Numbered from the stretch's first letter, positions 1 through 9,703 are shown. The stretch is 64,000 bases of DNA from an uncultured Tenacibaculum sp. (GCA_947498055.1 CANMJA010000004.1:124001-188000); one strand, 5' to 3'. Notes: generated by a model from the sequence alone, not told the origin. Translations and numbers: made by a program.

Positions 1-3
1 ATC

Positions 4-444
4 ATGAAGAAACTTAATTTATTATTGTTTATCTCTTTATTATTTATGAATTGTGCAAGTCACCCAATAGAACAGCAACCACCATTCAAAATTATATCTG
101 CTACTAGTTCTAACTCGATAGATGGAATGAAAACGATTACTATTAATTATAGTTCAGAAAAAAATATTGTTTTTGAAAACATTTTTTATCATAAGCAACG
201 AACAAAAGTTAGTCTTAAAAATACTGAAAATAAAAAGGTAATTCTTGGTCAATTTAAAAATAATGATCTTGGTAAGTTACAGAACTTACAAATGGAAGGA
301 GATGCAAAAAAAGAATTTGGGAATAAACCTACTTCTAAAAAAGAAAAAATACCTTTTACATTAAAAAATAATGAAGCAATAATTAGCTACAAAGAAAAAG
401 GAGAAGTAAAATACTATAAAATAGAAAACGTTATAAAAAAATAA
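4..444 (+). CDS. small lipoprotein, unknown function
   Basis: This 146-residue protein begins with Met-Lys-Lys and a hydrophobic stretch ending in the lipobox FMNCAS (Cys 17), so it is probably a lipidated envelope protein. The remainder is Lys-rich and carries no motif I recognise; residues 35-80 look beta-strand-like. The start is the first ATG in the window, so an upstream extension cannot be excluded. It is followed by a strong hairpin terminator and is therefore probably the last gene of its transcript. Function unknown. Confidence 0.75.
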   Translation: MKKLNLLLFISLLFMNCASHPIEQQPPFKIISATSSNSIDGMKTITINYSSEKNIVFENIFYHKQRTKVSLKNTENKKVILGQFKNNDLGKLQNLQMEGDAKKEFGNKPTSKKEKIPFTLKNNEAIISYKEKGEVKYYKIENVIKK

Positions 445-472
445 TTTTTGCACATATAAAATGAGACTATTT

Positions 473-503
473 AATAAGCTGCTCTAAGAGCCGCTTATTT
501 TTT
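473..503 (+). terminator. intrinsic terminator
   Basis: AATAAGC-t-GCTC, loop TAA, GAGC-c-GCTTATT followed by T residues. It lies just after the first lipoprotein gene and before the next one on the same strand. Confidence 0.75.
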
Positions 504-551
504 GGCACACATTTTGTCAACATATAATACATAACCATAAAACTTTTAGAT

Positions 552-1472
552 ATGAAATCGTTAAAATTACTCTTAGGAATATTCATAATAATAACAACAC
601 TAAGCTCTTGTGTTAATAGAAATGATACTATTGTTTCATTAGAAGAGGTGGTTTCTGGTTATGATTTATGGTATGTAGATATTCATAGAACTACTGGAAA
701 TGCAGAAATACCTTATTTGTCTAATGCTTTTACCGTTTCTTTTTTAAATGGAAGACTATATGCAAATAATAATATTGTAGATGTTGGTAAAACCGGTAAT
801 GGTTTAGGAATTAATGTTGGTAGTTACAGAACATTTGACGATGGCGTTATAGAAACTTCTCATAGAAGAGATGGAGATTATGGTTTTGATGTTGCTATAT
901 TAAGTAATAATGAAATTAGATTAGATGATATTGGTAGCAATGTAAGTTATTTTTTAATTGGTTATAATAGAAATGATTTTGATTATGATAAATTGTTTTA
1001 TGATAATATTGAGTTCTTTTTACAGGAATATGTTGCTTGGGAAAGAATAGATGCAAAAAACGGTTCTCCGAATCCTTTTGATGAGGAACATTTTTTACAG
1101 TTTACTCCTGAAAACAATACCTCGTTTTTATCTTCTCATGATAATCTTGGCACAAATATTAACTCTATTAACTGGGATTTTACAGGTTCGTACATAGTAG
1201 AAGATCTTACTGGTTTTGATGACTTAAAATTTTTAACACTTAATTATGATGGTGGAGATATAGAAAAGTTTGAATTAAGCGTTATAAATGACGGAACAAT
1301 AGAGTTATTTCATGTAGATAGTGAAACTGTATATGTGTTTTCTGGAAGAGGGTTTATTCAATTGTTAAAAGGAAAAAAGAGTAGTGCTTCTAAAGCTCCT
1401 GTTAGAAATAGTAATAGAAAGCGTACAAAAATAAAAAGAAATAAAATTACCCGAAAAGTGGTATCAAGATAA
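552..1472 (+). CDS. putative lipoprotein with basic C-terminal tail
   Basis: The 306-residue product starts with a typical lipoprotein signal (lipobox LSSCVN, Cys 20). The middle is rich in Asp, Asn and Tyr. The last 35 residues are strikingly basic (RNSNRKRTKIKRNKITRK), which is unusual in a lipoprotein and could bind nucleic acid or a polyanion such as capsule. No known domain was recognised. It sits alone between two terminators, so it is probably monocistronic. Confidence 0.75.
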   Translation: MKSLKLLLGIFIIITTLSSCVNRNDTIVSLEEVVSGYDLWYVDIHRTTGNAEIPYLSNAFTVSFLNGRLYANNNIVDVGKTGNGLGINVGSYRTFDDGVIETSHRRDGDYGFDVAILSNNEIRLDDIGSNVSYFLIGYNRNDFDYDKLFYDNIEFFLQEYVAWERIDAKNGSPNPFDEEHFLQFTPENNTSFLSSHDNLGTNINSINWDFTGSYIVEDLTGFDDLKFLTLNYDGGDIEKFELSVINDGTIELFHVDSETVYVFSGRGFIQLLKGKKSSASKAPVRNSNRKRTKIKRNKITRKVVSR

Positions 1473-1524
1473 AGTTTGGTTAGTTGATTTTTGGTTGGTT
1501 ATTTCTCGATAACCAATTAAAACA

Positions 1525-1550
1525 AACCGTCTCTTAGAGGCGGTTTTTTG
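1525..1550 (+). terminator. intrinsic terminator
   Basis: AACCGTCTC, loop TTA, GAGGCGGTT (one G-T wobble) then TTTTT. It separates the lipoprotein gene from the convergent Crp-type regulator gene. Confidence 0.75.
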
Positions 1551-1558
1551 TTGTTTTA

Positions 1559-2149
1559 TTATTCTTTTATATGAAGAAAATACTCTTTTTTTACTTTACT
1601 AAAAGTTTCGGGAGTCATTGCTAAGTAATTAGCTAGTAATTTTTGAGGAGACAGTAATAACAAACGATTTGCATTTGGATCTGTTTCCATAAAAAACTTA
1701 AACTTACTTTGTGCACTGTTGTGCTGCAAAAATAAAGTTCTATTCTCTCTTCTTAAAAAAATTTGTTCTATCGATTTCATATATATAAAACAAAACAGGT
1801 ATTGTTTCATTAGTATCTCAAAATCTGTCTTTTTTATAGATATAAGGGTTACATCTGTAATTGCTTCTTGATTTTCAATAGAGGGAGATTGTTCTACATA
1901 ACTCTTTAAACTATTGAAAGACATATTAGGCAATTTAATATCTACTGTATGTATTTTATCATTCATTGTTACATACTGATGTACAATTCCTTTTTTTAGA
2001 AAATGAATATAAATTTCTACTTCTCCTTCTTTTAAAATAAATTCTCCTTTTTTGTAATGTTTCTCTCTCGTTATTTGCTTTAAAGGGGCATAGTCTTCAA
2101 TTGTTAAAGCAAATTGCTCTTGTAAAACCTCAAATAAAAAATCAGCCAT
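1559..2149 (-). CDS. Crp/Fnr-family transcriptional regulator
   Basis: The 196-residue protein has the N-terminal cyclic-nucleotide-binding-type beta-barrel (about residues 25-115, with KKGEFILKEGEVEIYIHFLKKG as the diagnostic start) and a short C-terminal helical segment at about 145-190 ending in the PETFSKVKKEY motif of Bacteroidota Crp-like regulators. These proteins respond to small-molecule or redox signals, but the sequence does not show which effector is bound. The C-terminal HTH is shorter than in E. coli Crp. It stands alone and is convergent with the upstream lipoprotein gene. Confidence 0.8.
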   Translation of the reverse strand: MADFLFEVLQEQFALTIEDYAPLKQITREKHYKKGEFILKEGEVEIYIHFLKKGIVHQYVTMNDKIHTVDIKLPNMSFNSLKSYVEQSPSIENQEAITDVTLISIKKTDFEILMKQYLFCFIYMKSIEQIFLRRENRTLFLQHNSAQSKFKFFMETDPNANRLLLLSPQKLLANYLAMTPETFSKVKKEYFLHIKE

Positions 2150-2325
2150 AATACCTTATAACGTTTATTAATTTTAAACCTTGTAATTTAAGGAAAAACG
2201 AATTAGTAGAATACTTTACAGATTTTCTTTAAAAAAAGCATCTTTATTAACCTGATTTTGATTCTAAAAAGAAAAACTACCTAAAAAAAGGCAGTTTATT
2301 GAAACGTATTGTATGTACTTTTTTA

Positions 2326-3666
2326 TTAATTTAAGGTTACTGATAAGCCTTTATCTTCTAATAGCATTTCATTTGCTAATGCTTCATCACTAGTAGATCC
2401 TGTAAGTATAACTCTTCCTACACTTTCACTAACAATATTAGTTACTAACTGGTCTAATAAACTATCTACCTGAGAAGCAATCATATTCGAAATTTCTAAA
2501 GTTCCAAAAGAGGTTGCTTTCGATAAATTAAGCATGCTTATTTGTACTTCAGAAGACACTCTAAAATTTCTAAAAGTTGCTACACTTCCAAAATCAAGCT
2601 CTACTATTTTCTCTCCAGAGATTCTTATATCTCCTCTATCATATCCTTTTATTTTAGAAAAAATAATTTTTGCTAATTCTTTATTATTTGATATTCCTAA
2701 TCTTACAAAACCATCTAATTCTGGAAAGTTTATTTCTGTTATTAATGGATTATTAATTATTGAAAAGGACGCTAAAACCTCTATATCTGGCATATCTTTG
2801 AAAGAAATACTTTTAAGTTTTGGAAACAAGAATTCGGTTAGCATTTCATTTGAAGATATTGCTAAAGATCCTGACAAATATTCTAACTCAGGAAAACTCA
2901 TAACTGAAATCATTGTATTAGATATGGTTAAAGCTCTTATTTCCGACAATGAATTAAAGTTTATTGTTTCTAAAATTACATTATCTCGTAGTGATAAAGA
3001 ACCATCTATTTTTTTTAAATTTTGTACACTAACTTCTTTCAATATTGAATTATCTCTTATATCGATACTACCAGATTCTATTTTCTCTAATTTTGATATT
3101 TCAATTTTTTCAAGCTCTGCATTATCTCTAATTGAAATAGAGTTCTTAACAACTCCTTCTAAATTTGGTAGTATAATCTCTTTTATTTTATCACAACTAT
3201 TTACTGTAAATCTTCCATTTAAAAATTTTAAACTAGTAAAAGAAACTGTTTCTAACATCTCTAATCTAAAAAAAGAAATGCCATTTGCTTCGTTTAAGTT
3301 ATCTATTTCTACGGTTTTAAGAGCATTATTTTCATTAAAGGAAAAATTAGTGTACACTTCTTTTAAGTTTGGAAATGAAATTGTTTCTAACTTTTCGTTT
3401 TTAGTAACTGTAATTTCTACTGCGTTTTCTAATCCTTCTAAATTTAAGCGCGTTAAGTTTCTTGTGTTTTGAACCAAAATAGTATTTGTATTTCGACCAA
3501 TATCATTTTTCACAATTTTTGCAGCCTCTTCATTGGTAATATCACCACTAAATACTACTGTTGACAATCCTTCTGATATAATTTCACTTGTTGATTCATC
3601 ATCACTACAGGCAAAAAAACTACTAAATAATAGCGTTAAAATAAAACTATAAAATAAATTTTTCAT
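2326..3666 (-). CDS. leucine-rich-repeat lipoprotein
   Basis: I place the start at the ATG that opens the signal peptide MKNLFYSFILTLLFSSFFAC, giving 446 residues; an in-frame upstream start would put charged residues before the signal. After the lipobox Cys 20 the protein consists of about 13 irregular repeats of roughly 22-24 residues with the pattern L..I.....L..I.FP.L, like BspA/receptor-L type LRR proteins of Bacteroidota. It is probably surface-exposed and mediates protein or glycan binding. No catalytic motif is visible. Confidence 0.8.
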   Translation of the reverse strand: MKNLFYSFILTLLFSSFFACSDDESTSEIISEGLSTVVFSGDITNEEAAKIVKNDIGRNTNTILVQNTRNLTRLNLEGLENAVEITVTKNEKLETISFPNLKEVYTNFSFNENNALKTVEIDNLNEANGISFFRLEMLETVSFTSLKFLNGRFTVNSCDKIKEIILPNLEGVVKNSISIRDNAELEKIEISKLEKIESGSIDIRDNSILKEVSVQNLKKIDGSLSLRDNVILETINFNSLSEIRALTISNTMISVMSFPELEYLSGSLAISSNEMLTEFLFPKLKSISFKDMPDIEVLASFSIINNPLITEINFPELDGFVRLGISNNKELAKIIFSKIKGYDRGDIRISGEKIVELDFGSVATFRNFRVSSEVQISMLNLSKATSFGTLEISNMIASQVDSLLDQLVTNIVSESVGRVILTGSTSDEALANEMLLEDKGLSVTLN

Positions 3667-3877
3667 GTTTAAATTTTGAATTTTAAGTAATTTAGAATTT
3701 TCCAAAATTACTTAAATTCATGTTTAAAAAAATTAATCTCAAATAAGAAAACTACCAATACTTGTTATTTTAAAAACACGCTTATATGCTTAAAATTAAC
3801 TATAATTTATTTCTTTTTTACCTCTAACAACTACTTTTATTTCCTTTAAAAATTCTACCTTTATAAAAACATTTTTT

Positions 3878-4636
3878 ATGAAAAAAACTGCTTTTATTAC
3901 GGGTGCAACTTCTGGAATAGGAAAAGCAACTGCACAACTTTTTGCAAAAAACACGATGAAGTTAATTCTTTGCGGAAGAAGAATCGAAAAACTACAGGAA
4001 CTTCAGAAAGAACTATCTGAGTTTACAGAAGTACATATATTGGTATTTGATGTTCGGTATAAAGAAGATGTATTTACAGCAATAAATAGTTTGCCTTCTG
4101 CCTTTAAAAATATTGATATTCTTATTAATAATGCAGGAAATGCACATGGATTACATTCTATTCAAGATGGAAATATTGAGGATTGGGATGCCATGATTGA
4201 TGGAAACGTAAAAGGGTTATTGTATGTTTCTAAAGCTATCATTCCTACTATGATTGCTAACAACAAAGGTTTTATTGTAAATATAGGTTCTACTGCTGGT
4301 AAAGAAGTATATCCGAACGGAAATGTATATTGCGCTTCTAAATTTGCTGTAAATGCTTTAAATAAAGGAATGAGGTTAGATTTAACCAAACATAATATTA
4401 GAGTGTCTGCAATTCATCCTGGTTTAGTAGAAACAGCATTTTCTGATGTTCGTTTTAAAGGAGATACCAACAGGGCAAAAAATGTATACCAAGGATATAA
4501 AGCATTGCAAGCCGAAGATATTGCCGATATTATTCATTTTGTGGTTACTCGCCCTTATCATGTTAATATTGAAGATTTAATTGTATATCCAACAGCACAG
4601 GCAAGTGCTACAATTTTACATAAAGATGAAAACTAA
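3878..4636 (+). CDS. SDR-family NAD(P)-dependent oxidoreductase
   Basis: A classical short-chain dehydrogenase of 252 residues. The TGATSGIGKA cofactor loop is at residues 9-18, NNAG at about 85-88, the catalytic Ser at about 141 and YCASK (Tyr-x-x-x-Lys) at about 154-158. The C-terminal part resembles YdfG-type NADP-dependent 3-hydroxy acid/serine dehydrogenases, but the substrate cannot be read from the sequence. The gene is monocistronic; a weak box (TACCTTTA) precedes the ATG. Confidence 0.88.
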   Translation: MKKTAFITGATSGIGKATAQLFAKNTMKLILCGRRIEKLQELQKELSEFTEVHILVFDVRYKEDVFTAINSLPSAFKNIDILINNAGNAHGLHSIQDGNIEDWDAMIDGNVKGLLYVSKAIIPTMIANNKGFIVNIGSTAGKEVYPNGNVYCASKFAVNALNKGMRLDLTKHNIRVSAIHPGLVETAFSDVRFKGDTNRAKNVYQGYKALQAEDIADIIHFVVTRPYHVNIEDLIVYPTAQASATILHKDEN

Positions 4637-4762
4637 AATTTCTAATATTACTACTAATTGTATTACTTATATGTTTGAAGTAAAAATTTACTACAAATAA
4701 AATAGACTTTTTAGTTTGTTTATTTTACAAAAGACAGCTAAAAGTTATGAAGTAACTTAATA

Positions 4763-5902
4763 ATGATTAACAAAAGATTACTTATTAAAAATTTACTATC
4801 TCATAATGATGAGAATAGTTTTTATGATAAAAAACAAAAACTATCATTAGCGAGTAAAGAAGGAAAAGCAAAGTTTATAAAACATGTTTGTGCTCTTTCT
4901 AATTCTAACCCAGATAACAATTCTTATATTGTTATAGGAATTAGAGATGAAGATAATAAAGTAATTGGAGTTGATTTTTTTGATGATAGCAAAATTCAAA
5001 ACTTAATAAATGCTTATTTAATACACCCTCCAAAAATTCAATACGAAAACATTCCTTTTCCTGGTTTACCAAGGTATAAAGTTATAGGTTTAGTTACTAT
5101 ATTACCCACTAGTGAAGTTTCTCATTTATCTAAAAACATATGGAAATATCCTAAAAAAACGGTTTTTTATAGAAGAGGTAGTAATTCTTTACCCATTGTA
5201 GGTAATTTTAAACTGAAAAACTCTAATAAAAATATTGTTGATGCTATTGAAAAAAATGCTAGTAACAATATTGAACTTACTTTAGATGGTGTTTTTGATT
5301 TTTTAAATCGACATAAAAGCGAATACAATCCTCAATACAATGTATTTAAAGAGCAATTTGTTTTGTGTTGGGCAGGAAAAAAGGAAATTTCTAATGGAAA
5401 TGAATATTTTTCTCGAGTAGATATTGAATTGATAAATGAACAAGTTCGGTTATTTTATTCTGCATTAGATGAAGTACAAATTAAAATTAACGAACACTCT
5501 TTTATTATTATAGAGTATATTTTTTTAGGTTTAGAAAAAAACGAAACCCGATATCCTTTAGAAAAAACAATCATCCATTTTAAAGATAATGGGAAACTAG
5601 AAATTATTAAAGAATTTTTATTTGAACCTCCTACTTATGATATAAATGTTATTAAACACATTTATGAGAGTAGTAATACTATAGTAAATAAAATTGAAAA
5701 AAACATTCCTCTTTCTGTAACGGAACATGAAGATGTTCATAGACTACCAAACAATTATCTTATTTGTTATTTAAATGGTTTTTTAGATGCTAAAGAGCAA
5801 TTAGAAAAGGCAAAAAAATACATTAAAAATTTAAAAGATAAAACTACTTATATAAAACATAAAGATGTTATTCGAGTTTTACGTAAAGTCAAATATCATT
5901 AA
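4763..5902 (+). CDS. AlbA_2 (Schlafen-type) domain protein
   Basis: The first 150 residues match the AlbA_2/Schlafen fold: E-x-x-F-x-x-K region, HVCALSNSNPDNNSYIVIGI (residues 41-60), and a YRRGSNS segment at about 137-143. Such domains occur in putative regulators and in nucleic-acid-linked defence proteins. The C-terminal 230 residues are not recognised. Its stop overlaps by 4 nt the stop of the convergent gene at 5899-6522. A defence role is possible but nothing nearby supports it. Confidence 0.65.
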   Translation: MINKRLLIKNLLSHNDENSFYDKKQKLSLASKEGKAKFIKHVCALSNSNPDNNSYIVIGIRDEDNKVIGVDFFDDSKIQNLINAYLIHPPKIQYENIPFPGLPRYKVIGLVTILPTSEVSHLSKNIWKYPKKTVFYRRGSNSLPIVGNFKLKNSNKNIVDAIEKNASNNIELTLDGVFDFLNRHKSEYNPQYNVFKEQFVLCWAGKKEISNGNEYFSRVDIELINEQVRLFYSALDEVQIKINEHSFIIIEYIFLGLEKNETRYPLEKTIIHFKDNGKLEIIKEFLFEPPTYDINVIKHIYESSNTIVNKIEKNIPLSVTEHEDVHRLPNNYLICYLNGFLDAKEQLEKAKKYIKNLKDKTTYIKHKDVIRVLRKVKYH

Positions 5903-6522
5903 CGTTGGTAATTAGAATTTACCAAACATTTGTCATTCTTCCATTTTCCTTTTAACGCACTAGATTTTATTATTAAACTATTACATGTTAAAAATCTGCC
6001 TTTTTTATCTTTCTTTATTATTTTCATTTTTCCAGCAGTAATGGCATTTATTACCCTATAAATAAGTCCTTTTTTTGGGGTTTTAATTCCTTTACTTGTT
6101 AAAGAAAGTCCTATTTCATTATTATATAAATCCATTTCTGAAGAAATTTCGTCTGGTAAAACACCCTCTTCTAACTTCCTTTTTTTAAACATTTTGTGAT
6201 TGTCTTTCTCATGAGATTTTCCTAAAGATCTGGCAGCTCTTGTTCCTATTTCTTCTTTTAATCTTGCCATCCAATATGCATGTCTAAAAGCATCCACTTG
6301 TCCTCCAGCATGGTCTCTATCTAATAAATTAGTATGTCTAATACTGTCGGAAACTCGATTGGCTTCTAAAGATATTTTTAATGCTTTTTTTGCCTTAAAA
6401 GGATGAAAGATAACCCACCATTTTTTGGCACTAGATAGTTTATTAAATTTCTGAAAGTTTGACTGTGAATTTCCAGAAAGGAATGCACTAATAAATAAAA
6501 TTATGTACAATTGATTTCTCAT
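5899..6522 (-). CDS. secreted protein with HAGGQxDAFRHAYW motif
   Basis: The 207-residue protein has an N-terminal signal peptide (about 1-19). The core HAGGQVDAFRHAYWMARLKE (about 71-90), with its paired His residues and a later NEIG, is typical of a widespread bacterial domain of unknown function (DUF6973-like) often found in secreted or toxin-associated proteins. Enzymatic activity is plausible given the invariant His and Asp but is unproven. It ends tail to tail with the AlbA_2 gene. Confidence 0.65.
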   Translation of the reverse strand: MRNQLYIILFISAFLSGNSQSNFQKFNKLSSAKKWWVIFHPFKAKKALKISLEANRVSDSIRHTNLLDRDHAGGQVDAFRHAYWMARLKEEIGTRAARSLGKSHEKDNHKMFKKRKLEEGVLPDEISSEMDLYNNEIGLSLTSKGIKTPKKGLIYRVINAITAGKMKIIKKDKKGRFLTCNSLIIKSSALKGKWKNDKCLVNSNYQR

Positions 6523-6646
6523 TTCACTTTATTTTCCAATTACTATATTATTTTATTTGTAAATTAATACCTTTAAATGGTTTTTTTGTTAATATTAAAT
6601 CAACATTAAGTTAATATGGCTTTAACTAAAGTAGTAAATTAATCGC

Positions 6647-6654
6647 TACTTTTG
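6647..6654 (+). promoter_or_regulatory. Bacteroidota -7 promoter box (TACTTTTG)
   Basis: A perfect TAnnTTTG box lies 27 nt before the ATG at 6681. It puts the transcription start near 6660, inside the stretch that would encode any longer N-terminus, so it supports ATG 6681 as the start of the response-regulator gene. Confidence 0.7.
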
Positions 6655-6680
6655 AATTGTTACTTAATCAAAATAAATGT

Positions 6681-7376
6681 ATGAATACCAATGATGTTAA
6701 AATTTTGTTAGTTGATGATGAACCTGATATTTTAGAGATTGTAGGTTATAACCTAAGATCTGAAGGTTATCAAGTATTTACAGCAACTAATGGATCCGAA
6801 GGTGTTAAAATAGCTAGAAAAATTACACCTCATTTAATTTTATTAGATATAATGATGCCAGAAATGGATGGTATCGAGGCATGTGAAAAAATTAGAACTA
6901 TTAAATCTTTAGAGAATGTAATTATTTCTTTTCTTACTGCTAGAGGAGAAGATTATTCGCAAGTTGCTGGTTTCGATGCTGGCGCAGATGATTATATTAC
7001 AAAACCTATAAAACCGAAAGTTTTAGTAAGCAAAGTAAAATCTCTTTTAAGACGAATAAAAACAGACAATGCGTCTGAAGCTACCACTAAAATTGGTGAT
7101 ATCTTAATTAACAGAGATGAATATGTTGTTTTTAAAGGAGAAGTAAAAATTACACTACCTAGAAAAGAATTTGAATTATTTTCTTTACTTACTTCTAAAC
7201 CAGGAAAAGTATTTAAAAGAGAAACGATATTAGATAGTGTTTGGGGTAATGAAGTGGTTGTTGGTGGAAGAACTATTGATGTTCATATTCGTAAATTAAG
7301 AGAAAAAATAGGAGATCATCATTTTAAAACAGTAAAGGGTGTTGGTTATAAATTTGTTTTAGAAGAAGACAAATAA
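6681..7376 (+). CDS. OmpR/PhoB-family response regulator
   Basis: This 231-residue regulator has an N-terminal receiver domain with acidic pair D12/D13, phospho-acceptor D56 (LLDIMMP), T87 and K108, and a C-terminal winged-helix DNA-binding domain (about 130-228) with VWGNEVVVGGRTIDVHIRKL and KTVKGVGYKF. In flavobacteria this gene is normally followed directly by its sensor kinase. Here the kinase comes 1.28 kb later, after a Fic gene. ATG 6681 is preferred over an upstream TTG because of the promoter box at 6647. Confidence 0.92.
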   Translation: MNTNDVKILLVDDEPDILEIVGYNLRSEGYQVFTATNGSEGVKIARKITPHLILLDIMMPEMDGIEACEKIRTIKSLENVIISFLTARGEDYSQVAGFDAGADDYITKPIKPKVLVSKVKSLLRRIKTDNASEATTKIGDILINRDEYVVFKGEVKITLPRKEFELFSLLTSKPGKVFKRETILDSVWGNEVVVGGRTIDVHIRKLREKIGDHHFKTVKGVGYKFVLEEDK

Positions 7377-7700
7377 TATATTGAAGCTCTTAACGAATAA
7401 GTTTTTTTGTTTTGAAACCTTATTATATAGCTTAGTTAAGCTATATTTAGTACAAGTAGGTAACTTTAACTTACACAATTGAAAGCTATTAAAACAGGGC
7501 TGCTATTTATACACAACACAATTACATTTGCCAATTAGTTCCTTTCTAACAAAGGAAAAATTTTATTTTTATGAAGATCTAGATAAAAAAACAACAAGAA
7601 AATCCAAAAAAATTTAGATAAATTCTCTGTCAGAGAAAAAATATGGCATTATTCAAATAAATGATACTAAATTAAATAAGAAAATCACCAATCTAAAGTG
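7377..7700. other. intergenic region between regulator and fic
   Basis: About 320 bp with no credible gene. It holds a perfect 10-bp inverted repeat with a 2-nt spacer at 7425-7446 (ATATAGCTTA-GT-TAAGCTATAT) and a short palindrome TTCTCTG-TCAGAGAA near 7621-7637. The first is AT-rich and could be a terminator-like hairpin or a scar of the fic insertion. Confidence 0.5.
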
Positions 7701-7708
7701 TAATTTTG
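7701..7708 (+). promoter_or_regulatory. -7 box for fic (TAATTTTG)
   Basis: A TAnnTTTG box ends only 8 nt before the fic ATG at 7717, predicting a leaderless or nearly leaderless mRNA. fic therefore seems to have its own promoter. Confidence 0.6.
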
Positions 7709-7716
7709 TAAATGTA

Positions 7717-8517
7717 ATGGAATCTATTAAAAAGACATTTAAAAAGTATAAAGAATTATCTAAGAACGATACCTTTGATTTTGAAAAATTCAATGAATAT
7801 GCCATTGTTCATCATTCAAATTCGATAGAAGGATCTACACTTACTCTTCAAGAAACCATTCTGTTATTAGATGAACATTTAACACCTTCTAATAAGCCAG
7901 TACAAGATACTTTAATGGCAATAGATCATTTATCTGCATTAAAATATACAATCAAATTAGCAGCAGATAAAAAACCACTAACTATTAAGGAATTACAATA
8001 TATTTCTTCATTATTAATGAAGAACACAGGATCAAAAGTGTCTGCAATTGCTGGCGAATTTGATAGTTCAAAGGGCGAATTTAGAAAAGTAACCGTAAGA
8101 GCTGGAGAAAGAACTTTTATGGATTATAAAAAAGTACCTGAACATACATTAAAGCTCTTAAATTATATCAATTCACAAATTGATAATACAAAGAATTTCG
8201 AAAAAGTAAATGAACTAGCTTTTGATGCGCATTATCAATTAGTATCTATTCATCCATTTTCAGATGGAAACGGGAGGATTTCAAGGCTTTTAATGAATTA
8301 TATTCAAGCGTATCACAAATATCCTCTAACTATTGTTTATAAAGATAATAAGCAATCTTATTATAACTCTTTGGAAGAAACTAGAAAAAAAGAAGATATT
8401 TCAATTTTTAGAACCTTTATGTTTTCACAAGCCAAAAAATTCATGAACCAACGAATTAAAGATTTAACAAAAAAGCCAGTACAAAAAAAAGGGTCTGGTT
8501 TAAATTTTTTATTTTAG
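7717..8517 (+). CDS. Fic-family protein AMP-transferase, self-inhibited
   Basis: The 266-residue protein contains the Fic core motif HPFSDGNGR at residues 179-187, with catalytic His179. This family transfers AMP, or sometimes another NMP/phosphocholine, from a nucleotide to target hydroxyls. The N-terminal helix carries SNSIEG (34-39), which fits the inhibitory [S/T]xxxE[G/N] motif with Glu38 blocking ATP gamma-phosphate placement (class II Fic). The enzyme is thus probably self-regulated, and no separate antitoxin is visible. The tail ends in SGLNFLF. The gene interrupts a two-component pair and has its own -7 box. Confidence 0.9.
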   Translation: MESIKKTFKKYKELSKNDTFDFEKFNEYAIVHHSNSIEGSTLTLQETILLLDEHLTPSNKPVQDTLMAIDHLSALKYTIKLAADKKPLTIKELQYISSLLMKNTGSKVSAIAGEFDSSKGEFRKVTVRAGERTFMDYKKVPEHTLKLLNYINSQIDNTKNFEKVNELAFDAHYQLVSIHPFSDGNGRISRLLMNYIQAYHKYPLTIVYKDNKQSYYNSLEETRKKEDISIFRTFMFSQAKKFMNQRIKDLTKKPVQKKGSGLNFLF

Positions 8518-8659
8518 CGGTATATAAAACTTATAGTATCCTGACAATATGTCTTTTCTTTTTTTCCCTTAAACTAAATTTTGCGATAGCAAAACAGAAA
8601 TATGAAAATTAAAGAATCCTAGTATTTTAGGTTGCTCCTTGGAAATCTACTTTTTTATT

Positions 8660-9703
8660 ATGAAAAAACTTAAGAAAACATATAATTATGCATTAGTATC
8701 TGCTTTGTATTTAACTATCATCTCTATTATTATTGCAGTGTTTTCTTATCTGTCTTTTTTTAATTCATTAGGAATAATAGCTATCATTATTTTTGGTATC
8801 ATTTTATTTACTATTTCTTTTTTAGTTATTCAATATAGAGCAGAGCATTTTATATATCAAAGAGTAAGAAAACTATATGAAGATATTTCTATTTTAGATG
8901 TAAATGATTTAAAAAGAGATAAAATAACTACAGACATTGAAGATTTTACAAAAACTGTTCAGGAATATGTAAAAGACAAAAAAGAAGAAATTGCTGACTT
9001 AACCGAAAGGGATTCTTTTCGTAGAGATTTCTTAGGAAATGTTGCTCATGAATTAAAAACACCCCTTTTTACTGTTCAAGGATATATATTGACCTTAATT
9101 GAAGGTGCTGCCGATGATAAAGAAATTAGAACTAAGTATTTAGAACGTGCCAATAAAGGTGTAGAACGTTTAACTTCTATTGTAAAGGATTTAGATATGA
9201 TTGCCAAACTAGAAACAGATGGCATGAAAATGAAAATAGAACCTTTTAATATTTTAGAGCTTATTCAAACTGTTTTTGATTTGTTTGAAATGAAAGCTAA
9301 AAAGCGTAATATTAAATTGATTTTTGATAAGGTATATGAATTTCCATTATTTGTTAAAGGAGATATTGAACGAATAGAACAAGTTTTAATTAACTTAATT
9401 GTAAACTCTATTAAATATGGTAAAATTGGCGGTGTTACTACTGCTAGTGTAGAAATTTATAACGAAAATAAATTTGTTATAAAAATTATAGATGATGGTG
9501 AAGGTATAAAACAAGAACATATTCCTAGATTATTTGAACGTTTTTATAGAGTAGATCAAAGCAGATCTAGAGAACAAGGTGGTTCTGGTTTAGGGTTGTC
9601 TATTGTTAAGCATATTATAGAAGCTCACAACGAAACTATTTTATTAAAAAGTACTTTTGGAGAAGGGTCTGAATTTTCGTTTACTCTTGAAAAAGCTACT
9701 TAA
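8660..9703 (+). CDS. PhoR-like sensor histidine kinase
   Basis: A 347-residue membrane kinase with two transmembrane helices (about 11-32 and 38-58) and almost no periplasmic loop, a short linker, a HisKA domain with phospho-acceptor His130 (GNVAHELKTP), and an HATPase_c domain with N box (NLIVNSIKYG), DDGEGI and GGSGLGLSIV. It is the expected partner of the response regulator at 6681-7376. The lack of a sensor loop suggests it senses in the membrane or through another protein. The ATG at 8660 is preferred to an upstream TTG because it begins a basic MKKLKK before the first helix. Confidence 0.92.
   Translation: MKKLKKTYNYALVSALYLTIISIIIAVFSYLSFFNSLGIIAIIIFGIILFTISFLVIQYRAEHFIYQRVRKLYEDISILDVNDLKRDKITTDIEDFTKTVQEYVKDKKEEIADLTERDSFRRDFLGNVAHELKTPLFTVQGYILTLIEGAADDKEIRTKYLERANKGVERLTSIVKDLDMIAKLETDGMKMKIEPFNILELIQTVFDLFEMKAKKRNIKLIFDKVYEFPLFVKGDIERIEQVLINLIVNSIKYGKIGGVTTASVEIYNENKFVIKIIDDGEGIKQEHIPRLFERFYRVDQSRSREQGGSGLGLSIVKHIIEAHNETILLKSTFGEGSEFSFTLEKAT

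Noticed and set aside
2534..3472. Long plus-strand open frame opposite the LRR lipoprotein
   Set aside because: It is the antisense shadow of the repetitive LRR gene. The minus-strand frame has a signal peptide, lipobox and coherent repeats, while the plus frame has none.
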